Origin: an uncultured Phycisphaerales bacterium
GTDB lineage: Bacteria; Planctomycetota; Phycisphaerae; Phycisphaerales; UBA1924
NCBI GenBank assembly: GCA_937891445.1
Contig: CALAFV010000599.1
Coordinates: 1 to 11,647 of the forward strand
Direction of reading: 5' to 3'
Length of the DNA stretch: 11,647 nt
Shown: positions 1 through 5,746 of the stretch, one piece after another
Position numbering within the stretch: position 1 is the first letter of the stretch
Layout of the letters: every line of letters begins with the position of its first letter
The notes under the pieces: generated by a model
What the model saw: the letters and a program-made list of their open reading frames with translations, nothing else
Database searches by the model: none
Told to the model about the DNA's origin: nothing
Position numbers and translations under genes: made by a program

Positions 1-981
1 AAGCCGAAGGACCCGGCCGTCATGGCCGAGATCTCCGGCCGCGTCGAGATCCACTCCGACAAGCGCAAGGGCAAGATGACCATCCGCGTCATCAGCGAGT
101 CGGGGATCGAGAAGGACCACCACGTCCCGCAGGACCGGCACCTGCTGGTCCACACCGGCGATTACGTGCAGGCCGGCGACCCGCTCATCGAGGGCCCGCT
201 GGTCCCGCACGACATCCTCCGGATCAAGGGCGAGGAGGCGCTGTGGACGTACATGCTGGACGAGGTCCAGAGCGTCTACCGCGCCCAGGGCGTCGAGATC
301 AACGACAAGCACATCGAGATCATCCTCGCCCAGATGCTCCGCAAGGTCCGCGTCGAGAGCCCCGGCGACACCGACCTGCTCCCGCAGGACGTCGTCGACA
401 AGTTCGAGTTCCGCCGCAAGAACGCGGAGATCGCCGAGATGGTCCGCGTCACCGATCCCGGCGGCACCGACCTGCCCAAGGACGCCCTGGTCTCCAAGAC
501 CGAGATCCGCGAGGCCAACGCCAAGGCCGAGGCCGCGGGCAAGGAGCCGGCCAAGGCCAAGCGGGCCCGTCCCGCCACCGGCCGCACGCTCCTGCTGGGC
601 ATCACCAAGGCCGCCCTCTCCAGCGAGTCGTTCCTCTCGGGCGCCTCGTTCCAGGAGTCCACGAAGGTCCTCACCGAGGCCGCCCTCCGCGGCGCGGTGG
701 ACGAACTGGTCGGCCTCAAGGAGAACGTCCTGCTCGGCCACCTGATCCCTGCCGGCACGGGCTTCAAGCCCTACCAGGCGATCCGGGTGCGCCCGCTGGT
801 CGAACTCCCCTCCGGCGGCGCCGACGACGAGCAACTCATGCTCGAGGAGGCCGCTCGCGAGGCCGAGGCCCTGGGCGCCAGCCCCAACGATGCTCTTGGC
901 GTCCCGCGTGTCGAGATCCCCGGCGGCGACGGCGCCGCCATGACCCCCGAGCAGGCCGGCGCGGTCTCCACCGAGAACTGA
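1..981 (+). CDS. rpoC: DNA-directed RNA polymerase subunit beta' (RpoC), C-terminal part
   Basis: This is the last 326 residues of the largest catalytic subunit of bacterial RNA polymerase. The reading frame is open from base 1, so the 5' end lies outside the window and the ATG at 22 is internal. The sequence shows typical beta' C-terminal blocks: GPLVPHDILRIKG, then DEVQSVYRAQGVEINDKHIE followed by QMLRK, then LLGITKAALSSESFLSGASF and the stretch FQESTKVLTEAA, ending with GLKENVLLGHLIPAGTG. These match the E. coli order ([64 protein letters not shown]). A charged Lys/Ala/Glu-rich linker lies between the QMLRK and LLGITKA blocks, and an acidic, Ala/Gly-rich tail of about 60 residues follows the last block. 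Such length variation is common in this region. A strong terminator follows the stop codon. The identification is secure. Confidence 0.97.
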   Translation, partial: KPKDPAVMAEISGRVEIHSDKRKGKMTIRVISESGIEKDHHVPQDRHLLVHTGDYVQAGDPLIEGPLVPHDILRIKGEEALWTYMLDEVQSVYRAQGVEINDKHIEIILAQMLRKVRVESPGDTDLLPQDVVDKFEFRRKNAEIAEMVRVTDPGGTDLPKDALVSKTEIREANAKAEAAGKEPAKAKRARPATGRTLLLGITKAALSSESFLSGASFQESTKVLTEAALRGAVDELVGLKENVLLGHLIPAGTGFKPYQAIRVRPLVELPSGGADDEQLMLEEAAREAEALGASPNDALGVPRVEIPGGDGAAMTPEQAGAVSTEN

Positions 982-1002
982 TCCGGCTGTCTCGGAAGTC
1001 CC

Positions 1003-1281
1003 TCACCCCCCAGACGGGCCGGGCGCACCAGCGTCCGGCCCGTTTTTCTTTGCCAGGGCGCCGCGCACCATGACCTCCAGCGTCGCGGGGCTCGCGACCG
1101 GCAGCGCATCGACGCCCAGCGCGATCGCAGCGCGGATGTACGGCGCGCACAGCCCGCACCCGCCCCCCGGCCCGCCGCATCCGGTGCGCTGCATGGCCCC
1201 CTCCGCGTCGAGCCCCTCGCGCTCGGCCAGCGCCCGCACCTCGGCCAGCGTCATCCCCATGCACACGCACTGCGTGACCAT
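1003..1281 (-). CDS. Small BFD-like [2Fe-2S]-binding protein
   Basis: This is a 92-residue soluble protein with the bacterioferritin-associated-ferredoxin-like cluster motif. It has a CxC pair at Cys5 and Cys7 and a CxxC pair at Cys42 and Cys45 (GGGCGLCAPYI), with about 34 residues between them, as in BFD-type domains. Cys35 is an extra cysteine nearby. Such domains carry a [2Fe-2S] cluster and act as electron carriers or docking modules. The partner here is unknown. The frame stays open to an ATG at 1413, but the ATG at 1281 is preferred because it starts right at the conserved domain and has GGGAG about 8 bases upstream. It is the last gene of the riboswitch-led cluster, 38 bases after the pseudopilin gene, so it is probably co-transcribed. 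Its C-terminal tail is Gly/Pro/Ala-rich, and the DNA coding that tail doubles as the rpoC terminator. Confidence 0.85.
   Translation of the reverse strand: MVTQCVCMGMTLAEVRALAEREGLDAEGAMQRTGCGGPGGGCGLCAPYIRAAIALGVDALPVASPATLEVMVRGALAKKNGPDAGAPGPSGG
1014..1050 (+). terminator. Rho-independent terminator of rpoC
   Basis: A perfect 9-bp stem, ACGGGCCGG (1014-1022) with CCGGCCCGT (1035-1043), extends inward by three more pairs, one of them G-U, around a six-base loop. It is followed directly by TTTTTCTTT. It sits 33 bases after the rpoC stop. The hairpin lies entirely inside the 3' end of the convergent [2Fe-2S] gene. There is no T tract on the minus-strand side, so it should act on rpoC transcripts only. 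Confidence 0.9.
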
Positions 1282-1319
1282 GGGCTGCTCCCGCCGCGGG
1301 TCGCTCGGGCGATTGGGGT

Positions 1320-2228
1320 TCACCGGTAATCGTAGAGGGAGTTGTCGTCGGCCTCTCCGGGCCAGCCGATCCCCAGCGGCCGCGGGCCCTGTGCGTACAG
1401 CCCGCTGGCCCACGTGAAGCGCATCGCCGCCGGGGCCACGTGCCCGTCAAGCCAGGCGATGTTCGCCAGCCCCGTGGCGCCGCCCCGGTTCTTTGTCCCG
1501 CCGTGACGGAAGTGCATCGACGGGTCGGTCCGCTGGTCCGGCATGTCGGGCCAGAAACGCGGCTCCACGAAACTGTACTCGATCGGCCCGCGGTCCCCAC
1601 CCGCCAGCGCCGAGTCGGCGAAGACGATCGTCTCCCCCGGCGTCTGGAACAGGTGTCGCGGCGAGCCGACCTGGTCCGTCAGCACGGCCCACACCGTCCA
1701 CTGGCCGGACCCGACGCGCCGGCGCGTCGTCCCGACGAACGCGTTGTTGTACCCGTACCCGCCCGCGGAGCGCTCAAACGCGCCCGGCCCGCCGTCCTCG
1801 GCGATCCGCATGGCGGTCCCGGTCGGGCAGCGTCGCACGCCCGCGCTGGCGCCGCCTCCCTCATTGTCGCCGTCGCCGCTGAGGTACGGCGTCAGCGGCC
1901 CATCCTTCGCGGCGAACGCCTCGGAGGCCGACGCCCGCGTCCCGTGCCACCGCCGCAGGTTCGTGGCGATGTCCGCCGCCCCCGGCGGGTAGCGCGAGGC
2001 GTGGTCATCGGCGTAGCACTCGGCCGCGATCGCCAGTTGCCGCAGGTTCGAGGCGCACAGCCCCCGCCGCGCGGCCTCGCGCGACTTGGCCAGCGCCGGC
2101 AGCAGCAGCCCCGCGAGCACCGCCGCGATCGCGACGACGGCAAGCAGTTCGATCAGCGTGAAGGCGTGCGGCCAGGCCGACCGCACGCCCCACACGCCGC
2201 TCTCCCTTTCCCGCCCACTTCGAACCAT
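1320..2228 (-). CDS. Prepilin-like (pseudopilin) protein with DGHV motif, H-X9-DG type
   Basis: This is a 302-residue protein. It has a 22-residue basic leader, then a type IV prepilin signature with cleavage predicted at HA|FTLIELLAVVAIAAV. Phe23 would become residue 1, and Glu27 is the conserved Glu5 of mature pilins. Residue -1 is Ala rather than the usual Gly. The hydrophobic helix runs to about residue 46 (LLLPALAKSREAARR). The C-terminal half has LANIAWLDGHV, as in the planctomycete prepilin-like family with an H-X9-DG domain, but the upstream His is 18 residues from the DG rather than 9. The protein probably sits in the inner membrane or periplasm as part of a pseudopilus-like or secretion assembly; its exact role is unknown. 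The ATG starts three bases after the stop of the dockerin gene, with GGGGCGG upstream, so it is very likely translated from the same mRNA. Confidence 0.88.
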   Translation of the reverse strand: MVRSGRERESGVWGVRSAWPHAFTLIELLAVVAIAAVLAGLLLPALAKSREAARRGLCASNLRQLAIAAECYADDHASRYPPGAADIATNLRRWHGTRASASEAFAAKDGPLTPYLSGDGDNEGGGASAGVRRCPTGTAMRIAEDGGPGAFERSAGGYGYNNAFVGTTRRRVGSGQWTVWAVLTDQVGSPRHLFQTPGETIVFADSALAGGDRGPIEYSFVEPRFWPDMPDQRTDPSMHFRHGGTKNRGGATGLANIAWLDGHVAPAAMRFTWASGLYAQGPRPLGIGWPGEADDNSLYDYR

Positions 2229-2231
2229 CCG

Positions 2232-3380
2232 TCACCGCCCCATCAGCCACGCGGCGAGGAACGCGCTGATGTCCGCGCTGGTGATCTGCCCGTCGCCGCT
2301 GAAGTCCACCGCCGGGTCGTACCCGGTTCCCAGCGCCGCCAGCCACGCGGCGAGGAACGCGCTGATGTCAGCGCTGTTCACCCGCCCGTCCGCGTTGAAG
2401 TCCGACAGCACCGGGCGCACATCCGCCACGCCCGAGATCTCCGGCGAGATCTCGCCGAGGATCCCGTTCACCCGGTTCACGCCGTTGGTGATCCGGATGA
2501 AGTCGAAGCCGTCCAGGCCCGCGGGCTCGCCCGTCTCGGGCACGACCGCCCACGCGATGTCGAACGCGTCGCCCCCGCCCGAGCCGGGCGTGATCCCCAC
2601 GGTGTACGGGTCGTCCGGCCGCGTGTAGAACATCTCCGGCGTTGCGAATGGGTCGTCCACGATGTTGTCGCCGTCGGTGTCCCCGAGTATGAGCGTCGGC
2701 GACACGTCGGCGTACCCGTACACGCCCTCCAGCGTCGAGTCCGGCCCCAGCGGGTTGACCACCACCGGGCCGTTGAACACCTCCGGCGGAAGCAGGATCG
2801 CCTCGGTCGACCACTGCCCCGCCAGCCCCACCGGCAGCCACAGCGGGTTCATCGGTGGATATGTCGGGTCGTCGAAATCGTCATCCCAGAACTGCACCGT
2901 CGCCTGGTGCGCCGGCGGCACGGTCTTCCCGATGTGCGTCCCGGGGATCACGTACCACGGATCGTCCGGGATGCCGTTGCCGTTGACGTCGCGGCTGATC
3001 TCGATGATCGCCGCCTCGGCGAAGCGCCGCGTCGGATCTCCACCGGCCCAGATGGCGTTCCCGAAGACGATCGCGTCCATCCCGAAGGGGTTGCGCGGAT
3101 CGTCCATCACCGTGTGGTCGAACGCGAGGGTGATCGAGCCGCCGAAGCCGCCGAGCGAGACGACCTTGGTGTTGTCCTGCGTCACCGTTCCACCGCCAAC
3201 CGGCGGCCCCAGGGCCCGCGTGGGGTCGTTGTACAGCGGGTTCTGCACGAACTGCCCCGGCGCCGGGCGGTACTCGAGCACCGCCGTGGCGAAGTCCGAC
3301 TGGCCCCGCGCGGCCCCGGCCGCGCCGAGCACGCCCGCGAGCGCAAGAACTCGGATCTGTTCGACAGTGCGATTACCCAT
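2232..3380 (-). CDS. Secreted surface protein with C-terminal dockerin type I domain; resembles a Bacteroidetes B12-locus protein family
   Basis: This is a 382-residue exported protein. The signal peptide spans about residues 1-27 (hydrophobic VLALAGVLGAAGAA, then ARGQ). The ectodomain (about 30-320) has SLGGFGGSITLAFDHTV (75-91), VFGNA, DVNGNGIPDDPWYV (131-144), the acidic, calcium-loop-like GDTDGDNIVDDP (233-244), FDIAWAV and GFDFIRITNGVNRVNGILGE. From memory this pattern (LGGFGG, FDHT, NGNGxPDDxWY, GIDFxKVxxGVN) matches cell-surface proteins encoded in Bacteroidetes cobalamin loci. The C-terminus (327-380) has two dockerin repeats, DFNADGRVNSAD and DFSGDGQITSAD, each followed by ISAFLAAWL, with the calcium-ligating residues intact. 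Dockerins normally bind cohesins or anchor proteins to surface scaffolds. The start codon overlaps the end of the upstream propeller gene by 8 bases, which indicates translational coupling. Cobalamin-related binding is inferred, not shown. Confidence 0.82.
   Translation of the reverse strand: MGNRTVEQIRVLALAGVLGAAGAARGQSDFATAVLEYRPAPGQFVQNPLYNDPTRALGPPVGGGTVTQDNTKVVSLGGFGGSITLAFDHTVMDDPRNPFGMDAIVFGNAIWAGGDPTRRFAEAAIIEISRDVNGNGIPDDPWYVIPGTHIGKTVPPAHQATVQFWDDDFDDPTYPPMNPLWLPVGLAGQWSTEAILLPPEVFNGPVVVNPLGPDSTLEGVYGYADVSPTLILGDTDGDNIVDDPFATPEMFYTRPDDPYTVGITPGSGGGDAFDIAWAVVPETGEPAGLDGFDFIRITNGVNRVNGILGEISPEISGVADVRPVLSDFNADGRVNSADISAFLAAWLAALGTGYDPAVDFSGDGQITSADISAFLAAWLMGR
2244..2376 (-). repeat. 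Pair of 37-bp direct repeats coding the dockerin helices
   Basis: Positions 2244-2280 and 2340-2376 are identical except for one base. Both encode SADISAFLAAWL, and the single difference is synonymous (GCG versus GCT for Ala). The two copies are 96 bases apart and correspond to the two halves of the dockerin. Near-identity at silent sites suggests recent duplication or gene conversion. Confidence 0.9.
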
Positions 3381-4524
3381 TGCCCCGCCTCCGCCGCGCC
3401 GCGGCCAGTCCCACGCCGATGATCACCGCCGCCGCGCCCGCCGGGCCGGGGATCGTCCCGTACCACGTGTTGGCGCCCGTGACGAAGTCGGTGACTCGCG
3501 CGAAGAGTTCGCCCGTGACCGGGTTGTACGCCGAGCCGTAGAACGCGAAGGGGTCGCTCGTCGGCGTCAGGCGCAGCAGGTGCAACGGGTCCGTCGGGTC
3601 CACCGCGCCCGCGCCGCTCAGCGCCGCCTCGATCGCCGCGGCGCTCAGCACACCCAGGTACCCCATGTCCCCCGCGTCGAAGTCCCCGCCGCCGATGATC
3701 AGATTCCCCTCGCGGTCGAACAGCAGGGCGCTGGCCGAGAGCACGTCGCCGATCAGCACACCCATCGTCTCGAAGTCGGCGGGCGTGGCGCCGTCCACCG
3801 TCAGCGACCGGTCGAATGCGCGGATCGTCCCGGTCGTCGAAGTCGCGCCCGGCAGGGCGTACCCGTTGCCCGTGTACAGCCGCCCCGCCGCGTCGAACGC
3901 GATCCCGCCCGAGGCGCCGGGGATGTTCTCGACGATCGTGCGGTTGATCGGCGCGGCGGGGTTGCTCGTGACGTCCAGCAGCGTCACGCGCGCCGGGCTC
4001 CCGTAGTCCCCGGCCGTCAAGGCAAGGCGAGACCCGTCCGCCCACGCCGCGTCGAAGTGCGGCACGCCGTAGTACCGGGCCACGGCGGGCGTGAGCGGAA
4101 CGGGTTCGCCGGAGGAGGTGATCAGTGATGATGCGAACACGGCCACGGCCCGGCCGGACCCGCCGCCGATCGCGATCGTCTGACCGTCCGGCGACACGCG
4201 GAGGAAGGCCGGATCGGTCGTGCCGTTCATGGACGCGCTGTCGAGCACCCCGACGACCTCGAACGAGCCCGAGCCGGGCGCCGTCTCGCGCATGACCTCA
4301 AGACCGGTGACGACCAGCAGCCTCCCGTCGGGCAGCGCATCGCCGACCAGCCCGATGGATCCGGGCCCGCTGGGCGGCATCGCGACGACGCGGTACGGCG
4401 GGCCGTACGAGCCGAACGCGCTCCCCTGCGCTGCGCACAGCGCCGGGCACGCGACAAGACCGATGACTGCGGCAACCCACCCCCGCCGACCCGCCCCCCG
4501 GCGAGCATCACATATCAGAACCAT
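3373..4524 (-). CDS. Secreted beta-propeller-like protein with PEP-CTERM-like C-terminal sorting tail; first gene of the cobalamin-riboswitch operon
   Basis: This is a 383-residue exported protein. The N-terminus has basic residues (RRGAGRR), then the hydrophobic stretch WVAAVIGLVACPALCAAQ. It could be a normal signal peptide ending near Ala32/Gln33, or a lipoprotein signal, since LVAC (23-26) fits a lipobox. Six propeller-like strand motifs are visible: about residues 62-74 (DALPDGRLLVVTG), 106-121 (AFLRVSPDGQTIAIGG), 157-172, 206-222 (GGIAFDAAGRLYTGNGY), 264-281 (ALLFDREGNLIIGGGDF) and 329-343 (SAYNPVTGELFAR). The last 26 residues look like a PEP-CTERM-type tail: IPGPAG, a hydrophobic segment (AAAVIIGVGLAAA), then RRRR. 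GGAG lies 8 bases before the ATG. Being under a cobalamin riboswitch and next to a B12-locus-like protein, it is a candidate corrinoid-binding surface propeller, functionally like BtuG of Bacteroides. Specific BtuG homology cannot be judged by eye. Confidence 0.75.
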   Translation of the reverse strand: MVLICDARRGAGRRGWVAAVIGLVACPALCAAQGSAFGSYGPPYRVVAMPPSGPGSIGLVGDALPDGRLLVVTGLEVMRETAPGSGSFEVVGVLDSASMNGTTDPAFLRVSPDGQTIAIGGGSGRAVAVFASSLITSSGEPVPLTPAVARYYGVPHFDAAWADGSRLALTAGDYGSPARVTLLDVTSNPAAPINRTIVENIPGASGGIAFDAAGRLYTGNGYALPGATSTTGTIRAFDRSLTVDGATPADFETMGVLIGDVLSASALLFDREGNLIIGGGDFDAGDMGYLGVLSAAAIEAALSGAGAVDPTDPLHLLRLTPTSDPFAFYGSAYNPVTGELFARVTDFVTGANTWYGTIPGPAGAAAVIIGVGLAAARRRRGNG

Positions 4525-4530
4525 CGACCA

Positions 4531-4560
4531 GACTCCGCGTTCACCCCGATTCGCGCGGGG
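4531..4560 (-). promoter_or_regulatory. Candidate ribosome-binding-site sequestering expression platform of the cobalamin riboswitch
   Basis: Just upstream of the propeller gene two mutually exclusive hairpins can form on the minus strand. In one, CCGCG (4558-4554) pairs with CGCGG (4539-4535) and covers the first half of the GGAG ribosome binding site (4536-4533). In the other, CCCCG (4560-4556) pairs with CGGGG (4548-4544) and leaves GGAG free. The two share bases 4556-4558. No terminator-like T tract is seen between the aptamer and the gene, so control at translation initiation is more likely than transcription attenuation. This is read by eye, without energy calculation. Confidence 0.4.
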
Positions 4561-4676
4561 CGGCTCCCGGAACGTTTGGGTGCTCTCGCGGGGTTTGACC
4601 GGGACGAGGGTCCGCAGGAAGCGACGCGGACCACCGTGCCGGCGCCCGTAATCGCGAGGGCGGCCACGACACCAGT

Positions 4677-4880
4677 CCCAGGCAGGTCTTCCGGCTCCGG
4701 GCTTCCCGCTCCTCGGTTCGAGGGGGGATCGGGCTCGGCCTTCCCGTCTGCACCCGTGAGAGGGGGGCGACAGTGGCCTGTGTTGAGCCCGCTTCAGCAG
4801 CCCGTTACGGCGGCGCGTCCGCGGTGGCTTTTCACCACACTTCCCTTTTCACCCCGGCGGCGGTCCGACGGGGCACCTGT
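4677..4880 (-). promoter_or_regulatory. Cobalamin (vitamin B12) riboswitch aptamer
   Basis: Read on the minus strand, the hallmark blocks of the cobalamin riboswitch appear in the right order and spacing: AGGTGCCCCG (about 4878-4869), GGGAAGTGTGGTGAAAAGCC (4845-4826), GCCACTGT (4777-4770), GGGAAGGCC (4745-4737) and the B12 box AGCCGGAAGACCTGCC (4696-4681). A short CCCCG/CGGGG stem follows the first block (P2-like), and CAGGT (4879-4875) can pair with ACCTG in the B12 box to close the structure. The total length of about 200 nt is typical. These elements bind adenosylcobalamin or another cobalamin and usually switch off B12 uptake or synthesis genes when the vitamin is plentiful. It leads the propeller gene 152 bases downstream and, by operon structure, the three genes that follow. 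Confidence 0.95.
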
Positions 4881-4890
4881 GACGGTCTTC

Positions 4891-4919
4891 AGCGTAATCG
4901 AGTCCGTCGCTCGGTTCAA
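4891..4919 (-). promoter_or_regulatory. Candidate sigma-70-type promoter of the riboswitch operon
   Basis: On the minus strand, TTGAAC (4919-4914) and TACGCT (4896-4891) are separated by 17 bases, a reasonable fit to a housekeeping promoter. The implied transcription start near 4884 falls a few bases before the first riboswitch block, which is exactly where it should be. It lies in the 102-base gap after rdgB. Confidence 0.5.
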
Positions 4920-4982
4920 GGGCTTCGCGTCGTGATGTGCAAAGCCGCAAGGTCGGAGCGTGTTTGTGGCCGGTTCGCAGGC

Positions 4983-5627
4983 TCAGCCGCGCCGCTCGCG
5001 GAGGATCGCGGCCATCGCCCGCGCCGCCGCGGCACGGTGCGACAGCCGGTTCTTCTCGGCCGGCGCCAGTTCGGCGCTCGTCCGCTCATAACTCGGCGCG
5101 ACCAGGAAGAGTGGGTCGTACCCGAAACCGTGTGCGCCGCGCGGCACCTCGCCGCGGCGGCCGATCCGCCCCTCGAACGTCCCGCGCGACGTGGCGACGA
5201 TGTTCCCGTCCGGTCCCGCGAGCGCCATCACGCACACGAACCTCGCCGTCCGTTGCTCCTCCGGCACGCCCTCGAGTTCGCGCAGCACGCGTTCGTTGTT
5301 CAGCCGGTCTCGCTCCTCGCGGCTCATCCCCTCGTCCTGCCCATCCGTGCAGTAGTGCGACGAGATCACCCCCGGCGCCCCGCCCAGCGCATCGACCTCC
5401 AGCCCCGAATCGTCCGCGAGACAGATGCGGCCGGTCTGCGCCGCGTACGACCGGGCTTTGATCGCCGCGTTCTCCTCGAACGTGCGGCCGGTCTCCTCCG
5501 GCTCGCGCAGCGCAGTGCCCCCCGGCAGATCCATCAGCCCGACCACGTCGATTCCCTGCTCCGCGAAGATCGCGCGGAGTTCATCGACCTTGTGCGGATT
5601 GCCGGTCGCGATGACGATCGGGTCCAT
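4983..5627 (-). CDS. rdgB: XTP/dITP diphosphatase (non-canonical purine NTP pyrophosphatase, RdgB/HAM1 family)
   Basis: This is a 214-residue cytosolic enzyme that hydrolyses ITP, dITP and XTP to monophosphates and pyrophosphate, keeping deaminated purines out of DNA and RNA. The family signatures are all present: TGNPHK at 8-13, ADDSGLEVDALGGAPGV at 71-87 with the catalytic/metal acidic pair Asp72/Asp73, HGFGYDPLF at 166-174, and LSHR at 195-198. Length is normal. The frame is open to an ATG at 5723, but the ATG at 5627 is chosen because the family begins right at MxxIVxATGN and the extra 32 residues look like translated spacer. A short purine run (GGGG) lies upstream. It is transcribed away from the aldehyde dehydrogenase gene and ends 102 bases before the riboswitch leader of the next minus-strand operon. 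No clear terminator of its own is seen. Confidence 0.96.
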   Translation of the reverse strand: MDPIVIATGNPHKVDELRAIFAEQGIDVVGLMDLPGGTALREPEETGRTFEENAAIKARSYAAQTGRICLADDSGLEVDALGGAPGVISSHYCTDGQDEGMSREERDRLNNERVLRELEGVPEEQRTARFVCVMALAGPDGNIVATSRGTFEGRIGRRGEVPRGAHGFGYDPLFLVAPSYERTSAELAPAEKNRLSHRAAAARAMAAILRERRG

Positions 5628-5680
5628 GCAGCGCCCCTGCCGCGATCCCTCCCCGCGCCCGTAACCCCAGTGGGGCCAGC

Positions 5681-5741
5681 AGTCTAGGGAATCCACCCCC
5701 GCCCCACGGCGCCCGACGCACACGGCCCGAGTGCCTAGACT
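5681..5741. promoter_or_regulatory. Divergent intergenic region with opposed TAGACT hexamers (possible -10 elements)
   Basis: The 119-base gap between the rdgB and aldehyde dehydrogenase starts contains TAGACT on the minus strand (5686-5681) and again on the plus strand (5736-5741). Each is placed as a -10 element would be for the gene it faces. No good TTGACA-like -35 is present for either. The plus-strand copy is only five bases before the ATG at 5747, so a transcript from it would be leaderless or nearly so. Placement rather than strength makes these candidates. Confidence 0.3.
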
Positions 5742-5746
5742 CCGGC

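Noticed and set aside
971..995. Hairpin CCGAGA/TCTCGG across the rpoC stop as a terminator for the minus-strand operon
   Set aside because: It has only 6 bp, a 13-base loop and no T tract on the minus strand.
1440..3422. Open frame of 660 codons on the plus strand
   Set aside because: It is antisense to the dockerin and pseudopilin genes, is Arg/Pro/His-rich and has no family features. It is a by-product of high-GC codon use on the other strand.
4576..4935. Open frames on the plus strand across the intergenic region
   Set aside because: The sequence is accounted for by the cobalamin riboswitch on the minus strand; the frames have no family features.
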